Assembly: GCA_029555885.1 (NCBI GenBank)
Contig: JAKPQT010000459.1
Location: 1 to 10,454 of the forward strand
Source of the DNA: Chloroflexota bacterium
Lineage (GTDB): Bacteria > Chloroflexota > Anaerolineae > CG2-30-64-16
DNA length: 10,454 nucleotides
Direction: 5' to 3'
Shown here: piece after piece, positions 1-7,065 of the stretch
Layout: each line of letters starts with the position of its first letter
How positions within the stretch are numbered: position 1 is the stretch's first letter
The notes under the pieces: model-generated
What the model was told of the DNA's origin: nothing
Database searches by the model: none
The model's input: the letters and a program-made list of their open reading frames with translations, nothing else
Made by a program: the position numbers and the translations under genes

Positions 1-64
1 CGCTCAGGAGCATGCTGGCGATCATGACGATGCTCAGCAATACCGACAGCTTCTTGAGAGACAT
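1..64 (-). CDS. N-terminus of an exported protein, probable lipoprotein (partial)
   Basis: Only the first 21 codons lie in the window; the gene continues off the left edge. The ATG at 64 follows a strong GGAGGAGA ribosome binding site on the minus strand. The residues start MSLKKLSVLL and continue as a hydrophobic run rich in I, V, M, A and L. This is a signal-peptide pattern: two lysines, then a hydrophobic core ending in MLLS at the edge, where a lipobox cysteine could follow. Solute-binding lipoproteins of ABC transporters in related bacteria often begin this way, but nothing beyond the signal peptide is visible, so the function is open. It has its own promoter (353-381) and a leader of about 280 nt. 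It is co-directional with the hydantoinase gene, but a 680-bp gap makes a shared transcript unlikely. Confidence 0.75.
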   Translation of the reverse strand, partial: MSLKKLSVLLSIVMIASMLLS

Positions 65-67
65 GTT

Positions 68-75
68 TCTCCTCC
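68..75 (-). promoter_or_regulatory. Ribosome binding site of the exported-protein gene
   Basis: On the minus strand GGAGGAGA lies three bases before the ATG at 64 (GGAGGAGAAACATG). It is close to a perfect anti-SD match and fixes the start of the partial gene at the left edge. Confidence 0.8.
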
Positions 76-139
76 ATCTGAACGGATAACCAGGAAACCG
101 GAACACGCTATTGGGCCTGCACGCTCGCCGCGGCCAGGG

Positions 140-294
140 GCGTCGCAACGAACATGCGCTTGTCAGCCAGCTTACGACGCTACAGGCGACGTGAGATCAC
201 CCCCCTTCACAATGCCGGAGAAGAGGCTGGGAACGGTCAGCGTGCAGTTGTCCGCGGACAACAGTTTGGCACACGCCGGCCACTCTCCAGGCCG
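140..294 (-). promoter_or_regulatory. Structured 5' leader of the exported-protein gene
   Basis: If transcription starts near 346, the mRNA of the left-edge gene carries about 280 untranslated bases. Three hairpins are visible: CGGCC/GGCCG (277-281 with 290-294); a perfect 16-bp palindrome GTTGTCCGCGGACAAC (247-262), which could equally be a DNA operator; and a 9-bp stem GCGTCGCAA/TTACGACGC with one G-U pair (140-148 with 172-180). I recognise no known riboswitch class. There is no U-rich intrinsic terminator, so any control would act on translation or through a DNA-binding protein. Confidence 0.4.
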
Positions 295-352
295 TAGAAG
301 CAGCGACTTCTGTTCTTAAAATACTACAAAGTTGACTTAGACAAGATGATTT

Positions 353-381
353 AGGATAACATGGGGTAATGGAGATGTCAA
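353..381 (-). promoter_or_regulatory. Sigma-70-type promoter for the left-edge gene
   Basis: On the minus strand a perfect TTGACA -35 (381-376) is followed after 17 bases by TATCCT (358-353), with a TGT just upstream that makes an extended -10. The predicted start is near 346. No other minus-strand gene lies between here and position 64, so it should serve the exported-protein gene. Confidence 0.65.
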
Positions 382-464
382 ATCAATATCGTTTTCGCTG
401 ATGTTTTACGGCATTTGTATCGTCGGAGATTTATTGTGTAGTTGGAGGAAAAACCGGGGGTCTC

Positions 465-489
465 ACGCAAAGACGCAAAGACCGCCAAG
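465..489. repeat. Short tandem repeat, 8-bp unit ACGCAAAG
   Basis: Two perfect copies of ACGCAAAG (465-472, 473-480) are followed by a degenerate third copy ACCGCCAAG (481-489). The MITE-like element begins directly after the third copy. No coding role is apparent. Confidence 0.6.
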
Positions 490-635
490 CTGAGAGGCTG
501 TTTGAAAAGCGCGTTTCGGGCGGTTGAAACCGCTGCCACCGTGTTGCTGCGCAACCCGACCAAGTCTGCGCAGGCAGACTTTGCAATGGTAGCCGTGACT
601 TTAGTCGCCAGGCACCTTTTCAAACAGTCTCTGAG
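490..635. mobile_element. MITE-like non-autonomous element with terminal inverted repeats and possible 5-bp target duplication
   Basis: The ends are AGGCTGTTTGAAAAG (495-509) and CTTTTCAAACAGTCT (616-630), inverted repeats matching at 14 of 15 positions. The direct repeat CTGAG flanks both sides (490-494 and 631-635), as expected of a target-site duplication. The 136-bp body has no credible ORF but several compact hairpins: GCGGTTGAAACCGC (520-533), GTTGC/GCAAC (543-555) and AAGTCTGC/GCAGACTT with a GCAG loop (562-581). This is the architecture of a miniature element moved by a transposase encoded elsewhere. The inverted repeat could extend two bases further (AGAG on both ends), which would overlap the presumed duplication, so the exact boundary is ambiguous. 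I cannot assign a parent IS family. Confidence 0.7.
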
Positions 636-656
636 ACTTGTGCTTTGGAACAGTTG

Positions 657-730
657 CGGAGTGGAGCGTCCTCAGACGCGGAACGGCCCCAGCCGCGGGC
701 GGAGTCCGCATTTGAGAATGCGAACTCCGC
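657..730. repeat. Composite hairpin repeat downstream of the hydantoinase gene
   Basis: Two hairpins lie side by side. The first has stem GCGTC/GACGC with a CTCA loop (666-679). The second has stem GCGGAGT-c-CGCATT with a TGAG loop and one internal mismatch (699-730). It ends 14 bases beyond the hydantoinase stop codon on the minus strand, so it may stabilise or end that transcript, but no U-tract follows the stem. The leading GGAGTGGAG (658-666) recurs at 10083-10091 in another inverted repeat of this window, suggesting a dispersed repeat family. Confidence 0.5.
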
Positions 731-744
731 TTCTCAGCAGCGGC

Positions 745-2799
745 TCAGAGATCTTCTTCAGCCTCGACGCCGTTGCCCCGTGCAGGGCTAGGCCGGCCGG
801 CAGCAACGAAGCTGAGTTCGCTGCCAAGGTAGATTTCCATGAAGCCGCCCTTCGTCATGGCGGTCTGGTCGTGGCGGGTCACATGCACTTCAACATGCTC
901 CGCGCCGGCCTGCCGCGCGAGCGTCGCCACATGGTCGAGCATGATGTCCTGCGCATACGCCACCGCAGCCTCGACGCCCGTGAAGTCGTGTACGCCGTCG
1001 GGCAGGTGCAGCCGCACCGTGCCATCCTCATCCAACGGATTGATGATGACCTGGCGGCGCTGGATGATGCTGCCCGACACCGCGCCGACCGCATTCGCCA
1101 CCCCGGCGTGCGGGGGGATGACCAGCTCGGTGTGCAGCGCCGCGGCAACCTGAGGCAAATAGGCCGCGACCGGCGCGCCGATGGCAACCAGCGGCCGCCG
1201 CAGCGTCAATGCGCAGCCGAGGTCCGGCCCGTGCCCGTTGAGCGCGTGCCCATTCAGGGCATAGCGCAGCAGCGCCGCGCCGGCAGCATCGCGCGCCCAC
1301 TCGACCTCGCCGATCTCATCTTCGAGAATCTTCGTGACCAGCTCGGTGGCCGCGCGCTGTGCGAAGCGTTCGACAATCAACTCGCACAACGCCTCGACGG
1401 TCATACCGGCGCGCTGTGCCAGCAGCGTTGCGCCGAGCCGGGCAGCCTCAGCATTCCACTCGCTAAACCGGCCCAACACATGCAGCGCATCCGTGGGCGT
1501 GAAGCCCGCGCGGCGCAGCAGGCCGCGGTGCTCCAGGTCTTCCACCCGCCGGCGCAGCAGTGAACCGGCACGCGACCGGCTGACAAGCTGGGCCAGCGCC
1601 TGTGGGCCGGCGGCCAGGCGATCCAACACTTCCTGATCCTGCGGGTCAAGGCGGCGCCGCGACGGACGGCCCAACACCACGAACTCGCCCAGGCTATCAT
1701 CCTGGCGTCCGCGCTGAAGCTCGACCTGCCGCGCCAGCTCCGTCACAACCGCCGGCGCTTCCGCAGCCAGCAGAGAGAGCGGAACTGCGCGCCGCGGCCC
1801 GATGTGCAGGCCGTCTAGCTTGTCGAAGCGCACGTGGCTGTCGCCGCCGAGCCCAGTGGTGTGGACATCCACCGCCTCGACCATCGTCCGCCAGCCGCCG
1901 ACGCTGGCCCCGCGCCGGTTGAGGATCGGCCAGCCGTCACGCAGCGCGGCGATATCGGTCGTCGTGCCGCCCACATCTATCGTCCAGACATCCTGCCGGC
2001 CCGCCAGATGCCAGGCCCCGACCACGCTTGCTGCAGGACCCGACAGAATCGTCTCGATGGGCCGCCGCATGGCCCACTCCGCGGCCACCAGGGAGCCATC
2101 CCCCTTGACCACCATCAGCGGGGCCGCAATGTGAAAGCGCGTGAGCGTTTCCTGCACCGATGTCATGAGCTCGCGCAGCGGCATAATCAGATGGGCATTG
2201 AGGGCGACGGTGGTCGCGCGGCGGACTGCGTTGAGCTGGCTGGTCAGTTCATGGCCGCAGGTGACGGGCAGCCCGGTCAGTTCCTCGACCAACGCCTGCA
2301 CGCGCAGCTCGTGGGTCGGGTTGCGCACGGCGAAGTACCCGGAGACTGCGAACGCCTCCACCTGGTCACGCCGGGCCAGGATGGCTGCGCGCACGGCCGC
2401 CTCATCGAGCGGCGCCAGCTCGTTGCCCAGCCCATCATGGCCCCCGGCCAGATAGACCACATCCCCCGCGGCCAGCTCACGCTCGAAATCATACTGGCGC
2501 ATCAGCGCAGGGTCGTAACCAACCAGCAAGAGACACACCGACCCGCGCTGCCCTTCCGCGAGGGTGTTCGTCGCCAACGTGGTCGAGAGCGCGACCAGCG
2601 TCACGTCGACCGGCCTCACCGGCGCGCCCTCCTGCTTCGCCGCCTCGAAGACGGCCTCGATCGCCCCTGAGATACCAACGGCCAGGTCATGCCGCGTGGT
2701 CAGCGCCTTGGCGCCGGCCAGCACCCGGCCCGTTTCATGCTCCACCAGCACAGCATCGGTGTAGGTGCCGCCGGTGTCGATGCCTAATGCAATGCCCAT
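745..2799 (-). CDS. Hydantoinase/5-oxoprolinase HyuA-type subunit
   Basis: This 684-residue protein has the two-part ASKHA-like architecture of HyuA (N-methylhydantoinase A; acetone carboxylase beta subunits share the fold). Nucleotide-binding signatures are GIDTGGTYTD near residues 6-15, SGPAASVVGA, and DVGGTTTD at 275-282, followed by GLGGD; PPHAGVANAVGA lies near the C-terminus. The family hydrolyses hydantoin- or 5-oxoproline-like amide rings with ATP, usually together with HyuB. No hyuB is visible here, so the substrate is unknown. Residues about 380-440 look like an inserted winged-helix-like segment rich in Leu and Arg. The ATG at 2799 was chosen because GAGGGAAGGAAA precedes it and the nucleotide motif starts at residue 6. 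The frame is open upstream to 3150, but those 117 residues do not belong to the family and would cross the divergent promoter region. The protein also contains a small direct repeat, ALNGHALNGH. Confidence 0.88.
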   Translation of the reverse strand: MGIALGIDTGGTYTDAVLVEHETGRVLAGAKALTTRHDLAVGISGAIEAVFEAAKQEGAPVRPVDVTLVALSTTLATNTLAEGQRGSVCLLLVGYDPALMRQYDFERELAAGDVVYLAGGHDGLGNELAPLDEAAVRAAILARRDQVEAFAVSGYFAVRNPTHELRVQALVEELTGLPVTCGHELTSQLNAVRRATTVALNAHLIMPLRELMTSVQETLTRFHIAAPLMVVKGDGSLVAAEWAMRRPIETILSGPAASVVGAWHLAGRQDVWTIDVGGTTTDIAALRDGWPILNRRGASVGGWRTMVEAVDVHTTGLGGDSHVRFDKLDGLHIGPRRAVPLSLLAAEAPAVVTELARQVELQRGRQDDSLGEFVVLGRPSRRRLDPQDQEVLDRLAAGPQALAQLVSRSRAGSLLRRRVEDLEHRGLLRRAGFTPTDALHVLGRFSEWNAEAARLGATLLAQRAGMTVEALCELIVERFAQRAATELVTKILEDEIGEVEWARDAAGAALLRYALNGHALNGHGPDLGCALTLRRPLVAIGAPVAAYLPQVAAALHTELVIPPHAGVANAVGAVSGSIIQRRQVIINPLDEDGTVRLHLPDGVHDFTGVEAAVAYAQDIMLDHVATLARQAGAEHVEVHVTRHDQTAMTKGGFMEIYLGSELSFVAAGRPSPARGNGVEAEEDL

Positions 2800-2888
2800 G
2801 CGTTTCCTTCCCTCAAAACGATTTACGCCGCCGAGTATTTTACGCCCGAATGCCCTGACGGCATAATGATGTAGCTCAGTTATCTGGC

Positions 2889-2906
2889 CTGTGAACCTAA
2901 TCACAG
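2889..2906. promoter_or_regulatory. CRP/FNR-family operator palindrome
   Basis: CTGTGA-N6-TCACAG is a perfect inverted repeat containing TGTGA-N6-TCACA, the consensus of CRP-like regulators. Its centre (2897.5) is about 70 bp upstream of the start predicted for the 2933-2960 promoter, a usual class I activation distance. It lies between divergent genes, so it could also affect the hydantoinase gene. The regulator itself is not in the window. Confidence 0.6.
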
Positions 2907-2907
2907 C

Positions 2908-2965
2908 TTGACCATCTTGTATATCTGTAGTATTGTGTAAACGCGTAACTGTAGTATAATCTACA
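2908..2965 (+). promoter_or_regulatory. Tandem promoters of the decahaem cytochrome gene
   Basis: The better candidate is TTGTGT (2933-2938), a 16-base spacer and a perfect TATAAT (2955-2960), with a start near 2967. A second candidate is TTGACC (2908-2913), 17 bases and TATTGT (2931-2936), with a start near 2943. The nonamer CTGTAGTAT occurs at 2925-2933 and again at 2949-2957, overlapping both -10 regions. The main -10 is also framed by the inverted repeat TGTAG-TATAAT-CTACA (2950-2965). These repeats may be binding sites for another regulator. Confidence 0.55.
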
Positions 2966-3021
2966 ATTGCCCGGACGCCGAGATGTGTCCCCATCTCTGG
3001 CATCTCCACGGGCAACCGCCC

Positions 3022-3099
3022 GCCGCATCCAGCGGCCGAACTGGCCGGCTCAACCTCATGCCCGGCACAGTGCGCGAAGCGGAACGGCGAGCCGGCCAG
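3022..3099 (+). promoter_or_regulatory. 5' leader with mutually exclusive hairpins upstream of the decahaem cytochrome
   Basis: The predicted leader (about 2967-3203) contains an 11-bp perfect inverted repeat, CTGGCCGGCTC (3041-3051) with GAGCCGGCCAG (3089-3099), enclosing 37 bases. The left arm can instead pair locally with AGCGGCC (3031-3037) around a GAACT loop, and GCCGC (3022-3026) can pair with GCGGC (3032-3036). These folds compete, as in attenuators and riboswitches. I compared it by eye with the GEMM c-di-GMP motif, which controls cytochromes in some bacteria, and the conserved core is absent. The class is therefore unknown and function is inferred. Confidence 0.35.
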
Positions 3100-3193
3100 C
3101 GTCCATTCGCTTGAATAAAGGAGGTGCGCAGCGTCTATCAAACCACACACAGTCCAGACCGTTAAGCTGTCCCATCTAGATAAAACTTCGATG

Positions 3194-3199
3194 AGGAGG
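3194..3199 (+). promoter_or_regulatory. Ribosome binding site of the decahaem cytochrome
   Basis: AGGAGG ends four bases before the ATG at 3204 and settles the start, which also gives a complete signal peptide. Confidence 0.8.
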
Positions 3200-3203
3200 A
3201 ACT

Positions 3204-5435
3204 ATGAAACTTTGGCCCAAACTGGCCGCCATGGTAGGTGTGCTGTTCCTGTTGCTGGGGTTGTTCGCCGTTGCATATGCGGCGCCCACAGCCCAGGACG
3301 CCGCACCAGCCGTAGACACCACGGCGCCCATCATCCCCGGCCTCACGGAATGGCAGAACTCACCCCACGCCGATTTCGAATCGGAGTCGTTCCGCCATTG
3401 GGATGAGACCGATCCACAGGAAGTTCCTGCGAGCTGCGCCAAGTGCCACAGCTCTGTCGGCTACCAGGATTTCCTGGGCGTTGACGGCAGCGAGGCCGGC
3501 AAGGTGGACGCGGCCGCGCCCGTGACCACCGTGGTGGACTGCGTGGCCTGCCACAACAGCGCCACCATCAACAAGACGAGCGTCGTCTTCCCGTCCGGCC
3601 TGGAAATCACGAACCTGGGCGACGAATCCCGCTGTATGGAATGCCACCAGGGTCGCGAGTCCAAGATCAGTGTCGACCGCCAGATCACCGACACCTTCAA
3701 GCTCGATCCGGTGGAAGATCTCGATACGGTCGTCGCACCGATGGTGGATACGGCCAAGAACGTGACCACCACCTTCGGCTTCCGCAACGTCCACTACTAT
3801 GCCGCCGCAGCTACCCAGTACGGCACGCTCGTCAAGGGCGGGTATGAGTACGACGGCATGAGCTACGATGGCAAGTTCCAGCATCCTGCGCCTTTCAACA
3901 CCTGCACCGGCTGCCATAACCCGCACTCGCTCGAGATGGACCTCGAAGCGTGCGCGACCTGCCACGCAGGTGTCGAGACCGCCGAGGACCTGGCCGGCAT
4001 CCGTATGGCCGGTTCCCTGATGGACTATGACGGCGACGGCGATGCGGAAGAAGGCATCGGCGATGAATACGCCGGCCTGCAGGAGAAGCTAGGCGAGGCC
4101 ATTACGGCCTATGCCAAGGAAGTGGCCGAAGCCGACATCGTCTATGATGCGAGCGCGTATCCTTACTGGTTCGGGGATGCCAACGCCAACGGCACAAAGG
4201 ACGATGACGAAAAGGGCTACGCCAGCTGGACCCCGCGCCTGCTCAAGGCCGCCTACAACTACCAGGTGGCGGGCAAGGATCCGGGTGCGTTCGCACATAA
4301 CGCCAAGTACGTCATCCAGTTGATGCACGACTCGATCGCCGACCTCAATACCGCGCTGGCCGAACCGGTCGACATCGAAGCTGCGGCCCGGAACGATGTG
4401 GGCCACTTCGATGGCACCTCCGAAGCATTCCGCCACTGGGATGCCGAAGGCGATGTGCCGGCTGACTGCGCCAAGTGCCACTCCGCCGACGGCCTGCCCC
4501 AGTTCCTCGAGAACAACGGAACTGTTGCGGTGGCCGGCAGCTCCGTGCGCACCACCGGCGTGGTTGCAGCCGAGCCGTCCAACGGCCTCGCGTGCATGAC
4601 CTGCCATGCCGACATGACCGAGTTCACCCTGCACCCGGTCACCGGCGTCCCATTCCCGAGCGGCAAGACCGTCTCCTTCAGCAAGAAGGATGACAAGGGC
4701 GCGTACACCGAGCCAGTCGCGGCCAACCTGTGCCTCGAATGCCACCAGGGACGCGCGTCCACCGCTACGATGAACGCCGCGATCGGCAACAAGGAACTGG
4801 ACGAAGTGCCTGAACCGGCGCTGCGCTTCCAGAACGTCCACTACTTCGCGGCGGGCGCTTCGCTGTTCGGCAACGACGCCCAGGGCGCGTACCAGTATGC
4901 GGACAAGGAATACGTCGGCCAGTTCAAGCACGTGCCGGGCTTCGACACCTGCACGGGCTGCCATAACCCGCACGCGCTCGAGCTCGAGCTGGAGAAGTGC
5001 ACGACCTGCCATGCCGGCATCGAGGGACCGGGCGACATCCGCATCACACCGACCGACCTGGACGGCGATGCGGACGCGAAAGAGCCCATCAAGGCTGAGA
5101 TCGAGGGCCTGACCGAGAAGCTGTACGCGGCCATGCAGACGTACGCGACGGAAGTTGCTGAAGCACCCATCGTCTACGACGCGCACGCGTACCCGTACTA
5201 CTTCAATGATGCCAACGGCAACGGCGAAGTGGACGAGGGCGAAGGCTCCTATACAGCCTGGACCCCGCGCCTGCTGAAGGCCGCCTACAACTACCAGTAT
5301 GTCCAGAAGGATCCGGGCATGTACGCGCACAACGCGAAGTACGCCGGCCAGATCCTGTATGACACCCTGGAAGACCTGGCGGCCGGCGGCATCGAAGTGG
5401 ACATGGAAGGGCTCGTGCGTCCAGAAGTCAAGTAA
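3204..5435 (+). CDS. Secreted decahaem c-type cytochrome built of two pentahaem modules
   Basis: The 743-residue protein starts with a signal peptide (1-26, probable cut AYA|A) and has no other membrane segment, so it should act outside the cytoplasmic membrane in electron transfer. Ten CXXCH motifs start at Cys 78, 113, 144, 234 and 250, and again at 422, 464, 510, 583 and 599, so the second half repeats the first with an offset of about 344-366 residues. Five further histidines are conserved in both halves: FRHWD (65/411), NVHY (197/546), FxH (227/576), NPH (241/590) and AHNAKY (365/709). This matches the number needed for bis-His ligation of all ten haems. Each half also carries two Asp-rich loops 51 residues apart (274/325 and 618/669). 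DANANGTKDDDE and DANGNGEVDEGE fit the 12-residue EF-hand loop at positions 1, 3, 5, 6 and 12, suggesting bound calcium. The redox partner is unknown. Confidence 0.92.
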   Translation: MKLWPKLAAMVGVLFLLLGLFAVAYAAPTAQDAAPAVDTTAPIIPGLTEWQNSPHADFESESFRHWDETDPQEVPASCAKCHSSVGYQDFLGVDGSEAGKVDAAAPVTTVVDCVACHNSATINKTSVVFPSGLEITNLGDESRCMECHQGRESKISVDRQITDTFKLDPVEDLDTVVAPMVDTAKNVTTTFGFRNVHYYAAAATQYGTLVKGGYEYDGMSYDGKFQHPAPFNTCTGCHNPHSLEMDLEACATCHAGVETAEDLAGIRMAGSLMDYDGDGDAEEGIGDEYAGLQEKLGEAITAYAKEVAEADIVYDASAYPYWFGDANANGTKDDDEKGYASWTPRLLKAAYNYQVAGKDPGAFAHNAKYVIQLMHDSIADLNTALAEPVDIEAAARNDVGHFDGTSEAFRHWDAEGDVPADCAKCHSADGLPQFLENNGTVAVAGSSVRTTGVVAAEPSNGLACMTCHADMTEFTLHPVTGVPFPSGKTVSFSKKDDKGAYTEPVAANLCLECHQGRASTATMNAAIGNKELDEVPEPALRFQNVHYFAAGASLFGNDAQGAYQYADKEYVGQFKHVPGFDTCTGCHNPHALELELEKCTTCHAGIEGPGDIRITPTDLDGDADAKEPIKAEIEGLTEKLYAAMQTYATEVAEAPIVYDAHAYPYYFNDANGNGEVDEGEGSYTAWTPRLLKAAYNYQYVQKDPGMYAHNAKYAGQILYDTLEDLAAGGIEVDMEGLVRPEVK

Positions 5436-5442
5436 CTGACCT

Positions 5443-5465
5443 GTAGGGATGGCCCCCATCCCTAC
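5443..5465 (+). repeat. Perfect hairpin after the cytochrome stop codon
   Basis: GTAGGGATGG and CCATCCCTAC form a perfect 10-bp stem around CCC, seven bases past the TAA. It has no T-tract and sits just before a canonical terminator, so it is probably a 3'-end-protecting hairpin or a dispersed palindrome. Confidence 0.6.
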
Positions 5466-5471
5466 CCACCG

Positions 5472-5507
5472 CAGCCCGGGTTTCAATCGAAATCCGGGCT
5501 GTTTTTT
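5472..5507 (+). terminator. Intrinsic terminator of the decahaem cytochrome gene
   Basis: A 13-bp stem (5472-5484 with 5489-5501, one G-U pair, loop AATC) is followed immediately by six T residues (5502-5507). It separates the cytochrome transcript from the enolase gene, which has its own promoter. Confidence 0.9.
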
Positions 5508-5548
5508 GCGACGATACAGGGGCTAATTCGCTCTTTTTCTCCCATCCA

Positions 5549-5557
5549 TGCTACAAT
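5549..5557 (+). promoter_or_regulatory. Extended -10 promoter of the enolase gene
   Basis: TGCTACAAT is an extended -10 element (TG-N-TACAAT). No good -35 hexamer is found at the usual spacing, typical of extended -10 promoters. The start would be near 5564, giving a leader of about 98 bases. Confidence 0.5.
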
Positions 5558-5580
5558 GCCTCATTGTTCGCAGCAGATGA

Positions 5581-6954
<1,374 letters not shown>

Positions 6955-6965
6955 GAATAAGTAAT

Positions 6966-7020
6966 GAGTAACGAGTAACGAGTAAGCAGTAAATCACTTC
7001 TTACTCGTTACTCGTTACTC
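6966..7020. repeat. Long perfect hairpin made of heptamer repeats, 3' of enolase
   Basis: The left arm (6966-6986) holds three phased copies of GAGTAA, two of them in the heptamer GAGTAAC. The right arm (7000-7020) is its exact reverse complement. The 21-bp perfect stem has a 13-base loop (6987-6999) and can extend by about three more pairs including a G-U. It can act as the enolase 3' hairpin, but only TTT follows the stem, so a terminator role is uncertain. Tandem heptamers inside a palindrome are typical of dispersed repeats in some Chloroflexota and cyanobacteria. Confidence 0.75.
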
Positions 7021-7028
7021 GTTTCTGC

Positions 7029-7058
7029 TTGACACCGCTCTCCCCTCCCCGTTACAAT
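7029..7058 (+). promoter_or_regulatory. Strong promoter giving a probable leaderless transcript
   Basis: A perfect TTGACA -35 (7029-7034), an 18-base spacer and TACAAT (7053-7058) lie so close to the next gene that only seven bases separate the -10 from the ATG at 7066. The expected start therefore falls on or next to the A of the start codon. The seven bases (CCACCCC) hold no ribosome binding site. Confidence 0.7.
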
Positions 7059-7065
7059 CCACCCC

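Noticed and set aside
191..200. GTGA-N2-TCAC as a second CRP/FNR-type site
   Set aside because: The spacing between half-sites is two bases instead of six, and the position lies far downstream of the predicted start.
172..315. Open frame of about 47 codons on the minus strand in the left-edge leader
   Set aside because: It has no ATG or well-placed GTG near its beginning and no Shine-Dalgarno sequence. It could be a decayed gene piece, but the evidence is too thin.
442..1563. 373-codon open frame on the plus strand
   Set aside because: It is mostly antisense to the hydantoinase gene, reads as Arg-rich low-complexity sequence, and also runs through the MITE-like element. Long shadow frames are expected in GC-rich coding DNA.
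3001..3110. GEMM (cyclic dinucleotide) riboswitch in the cytochrome leader
   Set aside because: The region is structured and the context is suggestive, but the conserved core sequences and the tetraloop/receptor pattern cannot be found by eye.
2800..3150. N-terminal extension of the hydantoinase gene to a start at 3150
   Set aside because: The extra 117 residues are not HyuA-like and would cover the CRP/FNR-type site and the divergent promoters. A good RBS precedes the ATG at 2799.
3119..3162. Possible leader peptide starting at the GTG (3124) that overlaps an AGGAGG
   Set aside because: The GTG overlaps the Shine-Dalgarno-like sequence with no spacer, so a ribosome could not initiate there. 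The 13-residue product has no feature.
4089..5486. 465-codon open frame on the minus strand
   Set aside because: It is antisense to the decahaem cytochrome and runs through the terminator; its composition mirrors the Cys/His codons of the real gene and no domain is recognisable.
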